A DNA stretch of 64,000 nucleotides from contig CM060731.1 of assembly GCA_030704615.1 (NCBI GenBank), positions 81,014,756 to 81,078,755 on the forward strand, read 5' to 3'. Position numbers and translations under genes: made by a program. This DNA is from Takakia lepidozioides (Eukaryota > Streptophyta > Takakiopsida > Takakiales > Takakiaceae). The notes beneath the pieces were generated by a model. It ran no database searches and had not been told where the DNA came from. It saw nothing but the letters and a program-made list of their open reading frames with translations. Below are positions 10,688-21,063 of the stretch, in pieces. Within the stretch, counting starts at the first letter, position 1; the number at the start of each line of letters is the position of its first letter.

Positions 10688-10876
10688 TGTGTGGACTAGT
10701 GACTGCCATAGTGGGCAGCATAGTGGCAGCCTAGTGACTGACTAGTTGTAGCCTAGTGGTTGGACTAGTGACTGACTAGTTGTAGCCTAGTGGTTGGACT
10801 AGTGGTGAACTAGTGATATACTAGTGTATGGCGTGCACATGTGTTGTGTGGTTTTGGACAATGATGTAGTTGTGTT
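10688..10876 (+). repeat. 3' LTR (start) of element B, with a 34-bp tandem duplication
   Basis: Begins TGTGTGG right after the polypurine tract and is built from repeated CTAGTG words. Positions 10731-10764 and 10765-10798 are two identical 34-base units. The part to about 10876 is matched in inverted orientation at 11412-11565, where only one of the two units is present. Both copies lose similarity at the same point, which may be the LTR end, giving a short LTR of about 155-190 bases. Confidence 0.65.
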
Positions 10877-11199
10877 TCAAAGTCGTGGAAGTGAACATGA
10901 TCATGGTTTAGTATGGATTTTCAATTCGTCAATTTTTGAAATATCAGATAATATTGATATCAAAAAATTATAGACAAATACGTTACATGTGACAATAGCG
11001 TGTTGCTTGAAGATATGAAAGATGCACAGCTTCATTGTCATAGACGCACTTGAAAAAAATAAAAATAAAAATATTTGCCGGTTCCACTATCCACTTCCTC
11101 CCATGAAAAAAACTACCATTGTGCTTCCACTCTTATAACTATCAGATGATTCACAACAAATATAAGATTAACAAGTGTACACAAGCGTTGGAGTGCTCA

Positions 11200-11411
11200 T
11201 CAATCGGTGAAACAATCATGTAGCATTATCTTCAAGCGGTTGTACTTATCGATGATGGCACACTGGTCGGCATGGGTTTCGTGTAGGCTAGGGAACTGTT
11301 CGATAGCAAGCTTGCAATCAGCAACGCCTTCCTCCAACGCCCACAAAGTAGTACTTTGTAGGCGTCGATATAGTCACTTATGTCCATGGTGTCGTGCGCA
11401 TACATATCGCT
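11200..11411 (-). pseudogene. Coding-like fragment between inverted LTRs, unrecognised
   Basis: On the minus strand, directly inside the inverted LTR, an ATG-led frame reads MYAHDTMDISDYIDAYKVLL. After a single frame change it continues as LWALEEGVADCKLAIEQF and a further 35 residues or so to TGA at 11200-11202. The mixed hydrophilic composition looks like real coding sequence. The position just inside an LTR would suit the start of a gag gene, but no family is recognised. Confidence 0.35.
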
Positions 11412-11565
11412 ACACAACTACATCGTTGTCCAAAACCACACAACACATGTGCACGCCACACACTAGTATATCACTAGTTCACCACTAGTCCAGCCACTAG
11501 GCTACAACTAGTCAGTCACTAGGCTGCCACTATGCTGCCCACTATGGCAGTCACTAGTTCACACA
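11412..11565 (-). repeat. Inverted copy of the element B LTR
   Basis: The reverse complement matches 10688-10876 with few differences and lacks one 34-bp unit. No polypurine tract precedes it on its own strand, so it behaves as a 5' or solo LTR of a second, oppositely oriented insertion. Together with 10688-10876 it forms a head-to-head arrangement around 535 bases. Confidence 0.7.
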
Positions 11566-11673
11566 ATGATAAAGAAGAAGAATACAAGCACGAGCTCACA
11601 AATCTGAAGCATAAACTCATGCATATATAACCTCATCACTCAAATACAAGTCAAGCCAAGTGCACCCCACGCC

Positions 11674-11832
11674 ATGAGGAATCCACACTACGGCACCATA
11701 GCCAAGCGCGGTGAGGCTCAACTCGAGAAAGATGAGCCTCCCGCGCTTGCCGTGAAGATAACCACTCCAGGGCCTAAATCTGCCTTGACCCCTGGATTGA
11801 CACTTGGGCCAATCCCAAATGTCAATATGTAA
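11674..11832 (+). CDS. Short hypothetical ORF, 52 aa
   Basis: ATG 11674 to TAA 11830-11832 encodes a small Pro/Lys-rich peptide. A TATA-like catatataacc lies about 45 bases upstream. No family is recognised, and it sits between transposon remnants, so it may be chance or part of a Helitron-captured segment. Confidence 0.2.
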   Translation: MRNPHYGTIAKRGEAQLEKDEPPALAVKITTPGPKSALTPGLTLGPIPNVNM

Positions 11833-11839
11833 AAGCTAG

Positions 11840-12190
11840 CTATTTCCTAGCTAGTTTCACACTAGTGGTAAAATAACTTGACAGCTGTCGGTTACAAAAA
11901 AAATCAGTCACTTGTCCAAACAAGTCATTTTGTTTAACTAATAGTTTTCGAAAAGAATTCATTCTATGATTGTAATAATGTGCATAAGTAACAGGGTCGG
12001 AATCGAACGAGTTCCGTAATGTCTCCACGTTCTAAATGTTTGATTTGTTCTGAAGACAATTTTTTCTGGGCTAGCTGACATATTGTATTGATCAAAGATT
12101 TCCAATTTGCTTCTGCGTTCGTGAAACTACAAAAAATGTTGGTGGGCTGAGTTGGCGTATCATAACAAATATATCTTTACGTAATCCTTG
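11840..12190 (-). pseudogene. Helitron Rep (Helitron-like N-terminal domain) fragment
   Basis: Minus strand, three frames: GLRKDIFVMIRQLSPPTFFV, then FTNAEANWKSLI..., then SDPVTYAHYYNHRMNSFRKLL...FGQVTDFF. This order (LPTFF-like, FT.AE..W, DPVT.A.Y..HR...F, G.V.DFF) is characteristic of the Helitron replication-initiator ORF upstream of its HUH motif. The fragment ends before the HUH histidines and has at least two frame changes, so it is non-functional. It probably belongs with the DUF6570-like fragment at 15146-15355. Confidence 0.75.
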
Positions 12191-12802
12191 CAAATAATGT
12201 GGTGATGTTCAGACCTTCTCAAGTTTTCTATATCCTAAGTGAGATCATAGTATTGTATCAAGGTTTGATTTATAACTAACTCGCTTTGTTGTTAGTTTAC
12301 GCCCTTGAAGCTGACCTTTTCTAATTCGAATCTAAGATAATGAAAGTATAAAATGAATTCTATATAATTGGAATATGACATGCTAATGTGCTGTTATGAA
12401 GAGTGAACTCTTGCAATTGCTTGATATGAATAATTTTTTATAATTTCCCCAGGATGAGAACATGTTCATAAAACAAAGTTGGGAAATTGTATTTTTCACT
12501 ATTATGATCTCGAAAAAGTCCAAGCGATTATTTTCAAGTGAGACCTATATTGAGTATTTGAAGCGAGAGTTCAAGTGGGACGAGCCGCTGATCACGTTAT
12601 AAGGTGCAATCGATCGATGGGTTAGATACTGCATGAAGGTGGGGCCCAAGGAAAGGGGCTACATGTTTTTCAAAGATATTTTTTCATTTTTAGCCCTTGG
12701 TCTGGATCTTCAGCTCTATCCTGATGATTCCTTGAGTTGGCTACATGCGGTACTTCTAAGTTCAGCAAAGAGCTACAAAAGCGTTTGCCGAACTGCTCCA
12801 CG

Positions 12803-13080
12803 CTACGACACTTGGAGCGATTGCATAAGTATTACGTTCATGATCAAATATTTGTTCAACATCAATGAATTATCTACGAATGTGTCTGTGGGAGTATTCT
12901 CATGTATTTCTTCCAAAAAATCATTAGTATTTTGGTCTTTAACATCGTCTATGATTGTTTGGAAATCCTCAGACAATTCAAACATATTTTTCTAATTTCT
13001 TCTTATCAAAACATTGACAAGTTGATATAATGGAATTCCACAGAAATCATGTAATGCTTTGCTAAGAAGACGAAAATGTC
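12803..13080 (-). pseudogene. Coding-like minus-strand segment, unrecognised
   Basis: The reading RDLGHFRLLSKALHDFCGIP and onward reaches an in-frame stop near 12990, then continues MFELSEDFQTIIDDVKDQNT to about 12803. Composition is protein-like. It lies between the two Helitron fragments on the same strand and may be another part of that ORF or captured sequence. Family not identified. Confidence 0.3.
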
Positions 13081-13136
13081 CGAGGTCCCTGGGAATCCTT
13101 TAAATATGTATTAATACTCTGGTGGTAGAATCCGGG

Positions 13137-13871
13137 AGTTTTGCAGAGGTGAAGATGTTCTGAAGATCCGGGTTAGAGGCAATATACGTGCAGTTGCTGA
13201 GGGCAGCGATGCGCTGAATTTACTGGGAGGTTATGGAGGTGCTTCTGTTGGACAAGTGGATAGCATTTGTCGACACTATGTGATAGATCCAAGGAATCAT
13301 GATCACTATAATTTGATGGACTAATGGAATTTAGTGGTTGATTCCGCCTATGTATTGTAGGCATTTGAGGCTCGATGCAGCCTTCAGGAGTTCAATAGTG
13401 TTTTGAACTGGGCGAGGGCAGTTGGTGGACCTTTCTATGGATGGGCGTTCAAGTACTACGTTCACAAGTTAGCTACGTCCGCTGATGGTTTTTCTATTAA
13501 GGTTAGAAAGTTTGGGGAGTGCTGTTGATACTGATCCTGGAGAGAAGTATGAGATCATTGGTGGGAAAGTGACTCATGAAGGCGTTAATGAATTGCAGTG
13601 CAATACTTTTCTTTGCACTTGGTCTGCTAGTTTTGAATCAAGGTACTGGTATCCCAAATATTCGCAATTTCCTTGTATAGACTGTATTGCTAAGTGTGTG
13701 AAAATTATCTCGGATGGACAAGATGGCTTGAAGAGAGTGGAGATTTTAGCATATATTCAGATTATTGTTGGTGATAGTCACACTCTGGATGGAGATAAGT
13801 TGAACGAGTTGGATGCGACATTTAGCAATGATCGTAAGGATAGAGCGTACATTGCCGTCCGACGTCCTTGA
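13137..13871 (+). pseudogene. Crinkler/RHS-like protein fragment
   Basis: A plus-strand reading with two internal stops runs through GGASVGQVDSICRHYVIDP, then FNSVLNWARAVGGPFYGWAF and YYVHKLA, and after one frame change through YWYPKYSQFPCIDCIAK to a stop at 13869-13871. The F-YGWAF-YYVH segment, the SIDS-like block and the closing I-I-VGDSHTLDGDKL resemble the C-terminal half of Crinkler/RHS-type proteins, which occur in multicopy form in oomycetes, fungi and some algae. The assignment is by pattern only. Stops and the frame change make it a pseudogene. Confidence 0.4.
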
Positions 13872-14248
13872 AAAGTTGGAGCGGACGTGCTATGTAGACT
13901 AACTGACACTTATCGTTCTGCTGCCGTTCTCCGATATGTTGGGCATCTCAATGTTAAATGGCTTTTGAGAGGTTAGGAAGCTGGTTAGACTTCGATCATC
14001 AGATTTCGCTCCTTGCAGAAGGAGGTGAGATTTTATCCATCAGATTTCTTTCTTTCGTTATTGTTGCTTCATCTTGGGAAAGACGTAGGATTAAATACAA
14101 TTAAGAAAGTAAGTTCTATAAAGAATTCAATTTCCGCACAATTCAGTCTAGCCAGAAATAAGGAAAATAATAAATACTCTGTTTTTTTTAAAAATTCTAA
14201 AAAATTCAGCGCCATTAACTTCTTCTATCTACACCGCAGCAGAAGCAA

Positions 14249-14500
14249 TCTGAATTACTTAAAACTGAAATCGAAAAGATTGTAACTCCGGGACATACAG
14301 CATGGAGGAGTGGCAATTTATTCTAGGGGTGATGTGTCACCACCCTTGGAATTCAGCGCCATTAATCTGGATTACTTAAAACTGAAATCGAAAAGAGTAT
14401 AACTCCGAGACATGGAACATGCAGGCGTGACAATTTATTCCAAGGGTGGTCACTCACCACCCTTGGAATAAATTGTCACTCCTCCATGCTCCATGTCCGT
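14249..14500. repeat. Direct repeat plus foldback hairpin
   Basis: A block of about 90 bases at 14249-14342 is repeated at 14366-14455 (shared start acttaaaactgaaatcgaaa). The second copy ends in a hairpin with perfect 24-bp arms at 14427-14450 and 14456-14479 and a 5-base loop, extended imperfectly out to about 14408 and 14500. This is typical of a small foldback or MITE-type element. No terminal duplication was fixed. Confidence 0.7.
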
Positions 14501-15145
14501 GATCAACTGGATAAAAGGAAACATTGACTCATTAGCCCACACGTAAAATTCGACCTCAGCCTAATACAATCCCCTCCACGACAACTTCTTTATTTCCACC
14601 CCTAATATTGCACCAACGCCGAAGAGAGATTTAAAGAGCTTCAAAGATAGCACTAAATCATTCTTGGCAATGACAATAAATTCAGCATTGGTGAATCTCA
14701 TTTTAAATTGCGTCCCACTTGCATCGTGTTGTCATCTTCTTGAATTTCTCGGTATACTCGTCTTTGTGCTGTAACTCATAGGTGTCCTCACCCCTGCACA
14801 ACATTTCAACAATGCTCAACATTAGTTGTAGTTTCTACTAGAATTGTTGAAACAAAAAGTCTAGCCACCTAGCCCTGAAAAGATTATGCGAGACATGACA
14901 AAATATGCTTACCGGAAAGACTCTCCACCTTCAGTCTTAGCTCCAAGCAACGCATAATGTAACATCCTCCTCCTCTTCTGGGATTAGTTTAACACCCAAT
15001 GAATGCCGGAGGGCATTCAAATCATCAATATTTATAGTCGATGCAGCCCTTGTCCGCGACAATGATTCTTACATCCAGCCAAACATGAGATCCAGCTTAC
15101 TGTGGATTTGTTCTGTCTCTCTTCCTACATATCCGAACAAGAACA

Positions 15146-15355
15146 TCATACCATCATGTTCCCAAACATGAAGTAATTAAGCTCCAAAATATATACTCCC
15201 AAAATTACAGACGAGTCTCCCTCTGTATACACACCGGTCACTAAGTGTTGTAAGACATATTGGATTTTATCAATATTTGTTGGAACATTAATAATGCTAC
15301 CGCGAATGCCAAATTGAGCGAATCCATGCAGCTGATATATTTGTGCAAATGCCAT
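15146..15355 (-). pseudogene. Helitron-associated DUF6570-like domain fragment
   Basis: The minus-strand reading MAFAQIYQLHGFAQFGIRGS followed by IINVPTNIDKIQ matches the pattern of the DUF6570 domain (Q-GI-G-VVNVP-DI...LP) found in the N-terminal half of many Helitron ORFs. It stops at 15146. Orientation agrees with the Rep fragment at 11840-12190. The 3 kb between them is longer than normal, consistent with insertions such as the plus-strand Crinkler-like fragment and the foldback repeat. Confidence 0.5.
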
Positions 15356-16623
15356 TCGAGGGCTGCAAGACGTTCATCATTCACCGGTTATGCATTCGGG
15401 ATTGGATTGCTAGGATAGGCGAAGGTCGGCGGTGGAGTTAAATTGGGATACCCCTCCCATAAAAATGGGCAGAAAAAGTAATGACCCAAATTTCTTGTAG
15501 TCTACCAAGGGATAACCCCAACCCCCCCCCCTCTCCCCCCTCCCCAACCCCACCATTCAATAGGTGTAGCTCGCTTTTCCAGTTTGGTGGTGGGTTAGGG
15601 AACACTTCCACGTGGACCCGGTGGTGCTGGGGTCGAATCGAGGCTGATGGCCCCTCGGGTCCTATTGACCTATGTGGACAACAAGAAAATTGACTTGACT
15701 TTTGCCAACCACTTCCATGTACCAAAGTTCTAATAAGTTGGCTACAAGCCATGTTGGTACAAATTCCAATAACACACTATACAATCTAAAATCCTGCCAC
15801 AATACATGACATTGCAGAAACTACATATGAAAGTAACTCGCCGAACATGTATACCCACACCCCTAGCGCAATTCACAAGAACCCCAATTTCTCGGTGCAT
15901 TAAATTGGACCGGGCTTTGCCTACAAAGGATATATGGACGGCTAGAACAACTCTTTTGACGTCAAAATTCAAAATCCGGCACAAATGCTCCACATGGAAG
16001 CCACTCACTTATTTTCCATTTGGCCGGTGTTGGTGCATGATAAAGAGCAAAAGTGTGAGACTTTATATATGAGTGTTCTTGTCACAAGGAACAGGGAGGG
16101 TAGTAGGAAGATTCCGGGCATGTGAGTGACGACGACCTCCGACGGCGAAGTGAGACGATCGTGGACGTGCGCTGACGCTGCCGTGCCGGAACAGACGCAG
16201 CTGCTCTCGCACGGCACCGGAGCTGCGGCCCCGAGGCTTCACATGGGATGGATCGCTCGGCGGGATTGAGCGAGCGTTTGTGGGTTTGGAAGCCTCGTCA
16301 CGCTCGTGTTTGACAGAATCCCCTGTTCATTCCCTCGCTGACTTGTGCGGTGATGGTGATTTGAGTGGGGTGAGTCGCTCTGGAGGCGGAGCTGGTGAAT
16401 CCGTTGTGGGGGAGCACTCCTCCCCCTCTAGGTGTGGTGGGTTTGGAAACTCCTGCATGCAATGTGTTTGTGTTCTTCTCTCCGTTGAGGTTGGGGTTGG
16501 GGTAGGTTTTCATGAATTTGGTTGAATGCCTTTCAATATTCGTGACTTTGTGTGTCTCTACTCTTTTTCTCTGCCGGGTCTGGGTGTTTACAGTATCCTG
16601 TAAGCTTGATCAGCGAGAGAATT

Positions 16624-16625
<2 letters not shown>
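15356..16625. other. Intergenic and promoter region before the trihelix gene
   Basis: No gene seen. It holds a C-rich low-complexity run at 15518-15552. From about 16110 it turns GC-richer and CpG-rich, as expected for the promoter and leader of the following gene. Confidence 0.5.

Positions 16626-16684
<59 letters not shown>
16626..16684 (+). repeat. (GA)29 microsatellite in the leader of the trihelix gene
   Basis: An uninterrupted GA run ends about 80 bases before the chosen start codon at 16766. GA runs in plant leaders and core promoters can bind GAGA-type (BBR/BPC) factors. Whether this one does is unknown. Confidence 0.9.
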
Positions 16685-16686
<2 letters not shown>

Positions 16687-16765
16687 GTTGGCTTGGCGGG
16701 TAGCATTTGCAGTTTTTGGGGGTGTGGGAATTTCTATCTCTGTGTCCTCCCGCTTCCTCTGTACA

Positions 16766-18687
16766 ATGGACAGCGACAGGAGCCAGACACCTGTATCCTT
16801 GCCGCATATGAGCATGATGGCCGCTCTGGCTTTGCCATCAGTGAATTCTGAGAAGAAACCGTCAACTGGTACGAAAAATGGAGAGGAGAAGCGGGAAGAG
16901 TGGTCGGCCCGCTCCATCGCCCTCTTCCTGGATCTGTATGAGGAGAAGTACTTTGATATGGACAGGGGTAACTTTCGGCAAAGGGATTGGGAGCAGCTTG
17001 TCGATCGCTTCAACCAGGAAGGAGGGGGAGGAAAATCAGTCAAGCAGTGCCGCGACAAGATGGATTCCTTGAAAAAGCGCCACAAGCTTGAGAAAGCAAA
17101 GAAGGCGAGCACAGGAGCTGAAACTTGTACGTGGATTTGGTTTGACAAAATGGATGGGATGTTTGGAGACAATCCCAAACACTTAGGAATGTTAGCAGCC
17201 CTTGAGGTGGCCGACAAGTTTCCCGGGGACAAATATCCTGGGGACAAATTTCATGTAATGGATACTGAAAATTTGTTGGAGGAAGTTGAGCCTCCAAGAA
17301 TTGTAGGTAACTGGAGACAGGCCAAGAAGGTTTTGAAGGAGCTTCCCCTTTCTGCTGAAGAGCGGGGAAAGGCCAGAACTCTTCTTCTTGAAAAGAAAGA
17401 GGAGGACAGATTAGAGTATTTTGAAGGGGACTTCGAGGAAATCACACATGGGTTGAAGATGCTGATCGAAAGGAGCTGCTTCAACCCGTCAGGTGGTGCG
17501 GCCCTTCATTAATTCAGGAGTGTGTCCCTTGCTATGCCTGGATGTCTACTAAACACTTGATGTTCTCTCTATTAGCATCTTTCCTTGAGTGTTGTCCTAA
17601 ATTTTTTCCTTCCTTTTAGTATCTGTTGTCATTTGCTCTTACTTTTTCTGTGGGCTCTCTTGAACTCGGCGCTACAGACTCCTATTCTAGTCTTTGGGTG
17701 TCGCCGCAACCTAGTTGACTTTTTTACCTTGTATATCTAGGAAATGGCCTCTAGTTGGAGGAGCTGTGCTTGTCTTGCGGTGCCAAGGTCCTACCATTAG
17801 TGGGTATGATGAGCTTTATTTGAAACTTCGCACCCCAGCTTTTCTCTCGTTATAGAGAGTTTCTTATGCAGGATTCAGCCAACATCAATCCCTTTTCCTT
17901 CTCCACACTTCCTTCATACCTGCAAATCTTAAAATCGCACTAGGCTGCAACATCTATTGAAAATAGTTGTGTCTTTAGCGACAAACACCCTTATTTTCAG
18001 CTCTTGCACATGTCCTTGAACAGCACTTTCCTTTTGTATAATTGAGTGCAGGACCACCCAGTAAAGCAAAATACTGTTGGCAACGTTCTGCATTTTGCTG
18101 TATGATATTTGGTACTAGCATGCAGTTCATATCTTTGGGACCCCCCCATTTTCTTCTACTGAACTGTTATTTCTCTCATGCAGGTTCCTCAGGAGCAAAC
18201 CAGATGGATTATGTAATGGCCTCTGACATGCAGCGAAGGCTTGAAGAACTATTAACTGGTACAGAAACAATTTCCACATCTTATTTTATTTTCTTACCAT
18301 TGACTATTGTCCTCAAGGGGATGCACACTCTGTTCATGGGCAAAACTTCAAGTTTGTTGAAAATCAAAGTCTACAAACGGGTGTAGATTTGCTGCAGAAG
18401 CGCAATTACACCATGTTGACAGGTTTGAGCAAGGCAATCATTCGCTGCTCACTGCAACTGTGTGCCAGACCAGTGATGCCTTAAGTGGATGTATTGTTAG
18501 TTAGTTACGGCAACTAAGACAGTAGTTGTGCATTGGTGACATCTTGTTGGTCTATGAGCCATTTTTTGGGTGCGCTGTTCTGCCTGTGTTCATGCATGGT
18601 TTTTTGTTTGCAGATGTGATTGTCCTCAAGCGGCGCACGTCATCAGATTTGCGGTTGACCACAATCACCAAAAGGGGTCGGGGATGA
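16766..18687 (+). CDS. Trihelix (GT-type, SIP1-like) DNA-binding transcription factor
   Basis: Model: exons 16766-17492, 18184-18258, 18614-18687, with introns of 691 and 355 bases. All have GT/AG borders and matching phases (1 and 1), giving 291 aa. The trihelix (Myb/SANT-like) domain spans about residues 43-130. Helix 1 is WSARSIALFLDLYEEKYF, helix 2 is RQRDWEQLVDRF, helix 3 is SVKQCRDKMDSLKKRHKLEK, and the closing TWIWFDKMDGMFG block is typical of the SIP1 clade (usually WPFF..LD.L.G). A Glu/Lys/Leu-rich, probably coiled-coil segment follows (residues about 195-230). Exons 2-3 add MDYVMASDMQRRLEELL and a basic end. If intron 1 is retained, the protein stops at TAA 17510-17512 after six extra residues. 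An in-frame ATG at 16685 exists but falls at the edge of the GA repeat, so 16766 is preferred. Expected nuclear. Confidence 0.85.
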
Positions 18688-20639
18688 AGATGTGAAGATT
18701 TATGAGGGGTCTACGTGGCAGAAACCTGATCCCTGTGTTGGAAAGACACCCTGTGCATATTCTGCAGTGTAGTAGATGATGGATGCTATAGTGTTAGACA
18801 GGGGATCATAGTCCTCAAGAAGCATTGGACTTGTGGATGAATGTATCAAAGGGAACACCTTAGAAATCCTTGCAAGGCCCTGACTTTGCTTTGGAGGAGG
18901 GGGAGCTAGAGTTTTATTTGGTTACTGTAAGCCCTCAACGGCTTTAGACCAAATCGAAACCCCAGTTTGGAAAGTTGGCAATGGATAAGCCGCCTCATCA
19001 TGGACAGCGGCATGTTGCTGTCACTTTTGAGGAGATTGCGACTGGCCTCAGAGAGAAGATGCATGGTGGAGTTTCTGACGTCATTTTTGGGAAGTGCAAG
19101 TGTTTCTCTATGAGGGCAAAGATGAGGAGATCCCCTCTTGGAGGTCAAACTCTGAGGTGAGTTGAGGGCAGGGGTTGGGATGATTCCTGTTGATGTGAGA
19201 GATGTGGATGAGTTTCCTGGCCTAATTGGTGCTGTTTGGCTACTTTAAGGCTGAAGAGACCATGCCTAAATGAGTCAGACTGGCAGATCTTCTCAGTCAC
19301 TTCACACATAGTTTCTTAATCTGAATACTGGCCGGTGTCTAGGGGCCTCGAGAAATTATGGGAAAATGCCCGCAGCTAGTTGTTGCATCAGGTATATGCT
19401 CGGAGGTGTGAGGATGGATCAAAACCCTAAACACGACTCAATGTGCAGGATGGACATGACTGTTGATGGAGAGGGATAACGCAATCTTGGACATACAATG
19501 AAAGGCAATCAAAGAGATCTGCAGGAAGGCAACCAGCCAAGCAGCTGGAGGCAATCCCCATAGGGACTAGGAGGTGGAGGCTCATAATTTCAATAAGAAA
19601 AGTACCCACAGCAGCGTGTTTACGTGCTGCTTATGGGGCCCACACCCAACTGGTACAGTCATATGAGCACAGGACAAGCCAGTTTTCTAACCAATCAAGC
19701 TTCATAGCCAGCAGAATTGTGGCATACCAAATGCCTTGTAAATCTGTGGCGAAATCAGGATTGCCAAGCCCCATGCCAACTACAACTTGTGCAATACTGG
19801 TTATGTAGGCCAGGGCCCATCTCGATCTTGTATCAATTCTCCAGCTTCACATGTCCCTGGCATTGGACAGCTGCCATGCCAAAGTACAACCCCTGCCTTC
19901 TTCTTGCAGTAGTTTTGACTCATTGGCATGTGACTTAAGATTGAGGCCAGGTTGAGACATCAATGATCCACTGTAAACCTCTACATTGGGGTTTTACTTG
20001 TGAAATGCTGCGGGAATATGAACAGCAGGACTGCTATTGCAAGGTCCTTCTAATCTATGGATGGATCCACTGTAAACCTCGACATTGGGGTTCCCTATCA
20101 ATGAAGGTGAGGTATTTGGTTGCTGGCACCTTGAAGGTAGAGAGGGTCCTGTGTGTTTTTGGATCATCATGGAGAAATTCAACAGTTCATACAGGTGTTG
20201 AAGGGGTCATCAGCCACTTTGTAAATTGAGTAGTGCAAGCTGCTGCAGCTGTCTACTGAAGTGTGATGTACTCTTCCTGATGCTCCCCTTTGTTAGTGAA
20301 CGCCAGAGAAAAGGATGGACTGTAAAAAATATGAGAAAGTGAACAAGGCTTTGCTGAGTGTAGAACAACTACTCTCCATGCATAGCCGAGGAGAGTGATA
20401 TGGTGTTGCACCATTTGCCTTCCAATCAATTGTTGAAGTGAAGTTGCTGGTAGGACTTGCGTTTTTGATAAGGCAAAGTATCTCAAGAGTTCCAGGTTAG
20501 GAATGTCCTTGGAAGATACCAAGCCTACAATTGAGCTGTGACAGGGTTGTGACCTGCTTGGTGTCTGCAAAATGGTGTGGCATCTGCATGCATGTTTACA
20601 GTTTTGGGCCGGATCCACAGAGGTTGGAGGGGGCACATG
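18688..20639. other. No gene recognised; 3' region and degenerate repeat
   Basis: The first few hundred bases may be 3' UTR of the trihelix gene. A 35-base motif (atccactgtaaacct...) occurs at about 19967 and again at 20068. No conserved protein is visible. Confidence 0.4.
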
Positions 20640-21063
20640 TGCAAAAGCTTCGGATCAACGATTTTACAATGCCATGAGATCCATGGAAATGTGAAAAACC
20701 AGTCTGTTGACATGGCTGCAAACTCTCACTCAGGAACTTGGCTTCCTCATTGGTAAGGCAGCCCAGCTTTGGTGTAATAGTTATAGTGCTATCACAATGG
20801 CAAACAATAATCCAATGTTTCACACCGGTACTAAGCACATAGTGGCGCATTACCATTTCATCGAAGAAAAAATATTGAAAGGAGAAGTAGACTTAGATCA
20901 CCGTGTTGCATCAAAAGTCAAGTTGCTCATATATTCATAAAACCCTTGGTGAAACAAAAGTTTATCCATTTCAGAGATGCTCTGGGACTGGTCAGCATAC
21001 AACATGTATCAACCAACAAAAGTGTTGTACGAATGCTGAAACTTCCCAGCTAACTAATGGATT
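20640..21063 (+). pseudogene. Ty1/copia RNase H fragment
   Basis: The reading TWLQTLTQELGF ... LWCNSYSAITMANNNPMF followed by GTKHIVAHYHFIEEKILKGE is the C-terminal RNase H of a Ty1/copia polyprotein (family pattern W..L..ELG ... D/N.QSAI.LA.NP.FH.RTKHI...YHFIRE). After a frame change it continues as HIFIKPLGETK, the standard ADIFTK-L ending. The catalytic Asp of the usual CDNQSA is Asn here (CNSYSA). Upstream RT is not recognisable. A dead fragment. Confidence 0.85.

Larger units (their letters stand above)
4900..10876 (+). mobile_element. Ty3/gypsy retrotransposon B encoding a DNA methyltransferase and a PHD finger
   Basis: Domain order is gag-like remnant, retropepsin, cytosine-5 DNA methyltransferase, RT, RNase H, integrase, PHD finger. 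A purine tract (ctaggggggcga, 10676-10686) and a TGTGTGG LTR start at 10688 follow. A matching 5' LTR is not found upstream, so the 5' end is truncated or lost in the junction with element A. RT before integrase makes it Ty3/gypsy. Gene order places the methyltransferase between protease and RT, inside the polyprotein rather than as a separate insertion. The copy is inactivated by eight in-frame stops and at least four frame changes, but every domain can still be read, so the decay is moderate. Confidence 0.9.
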
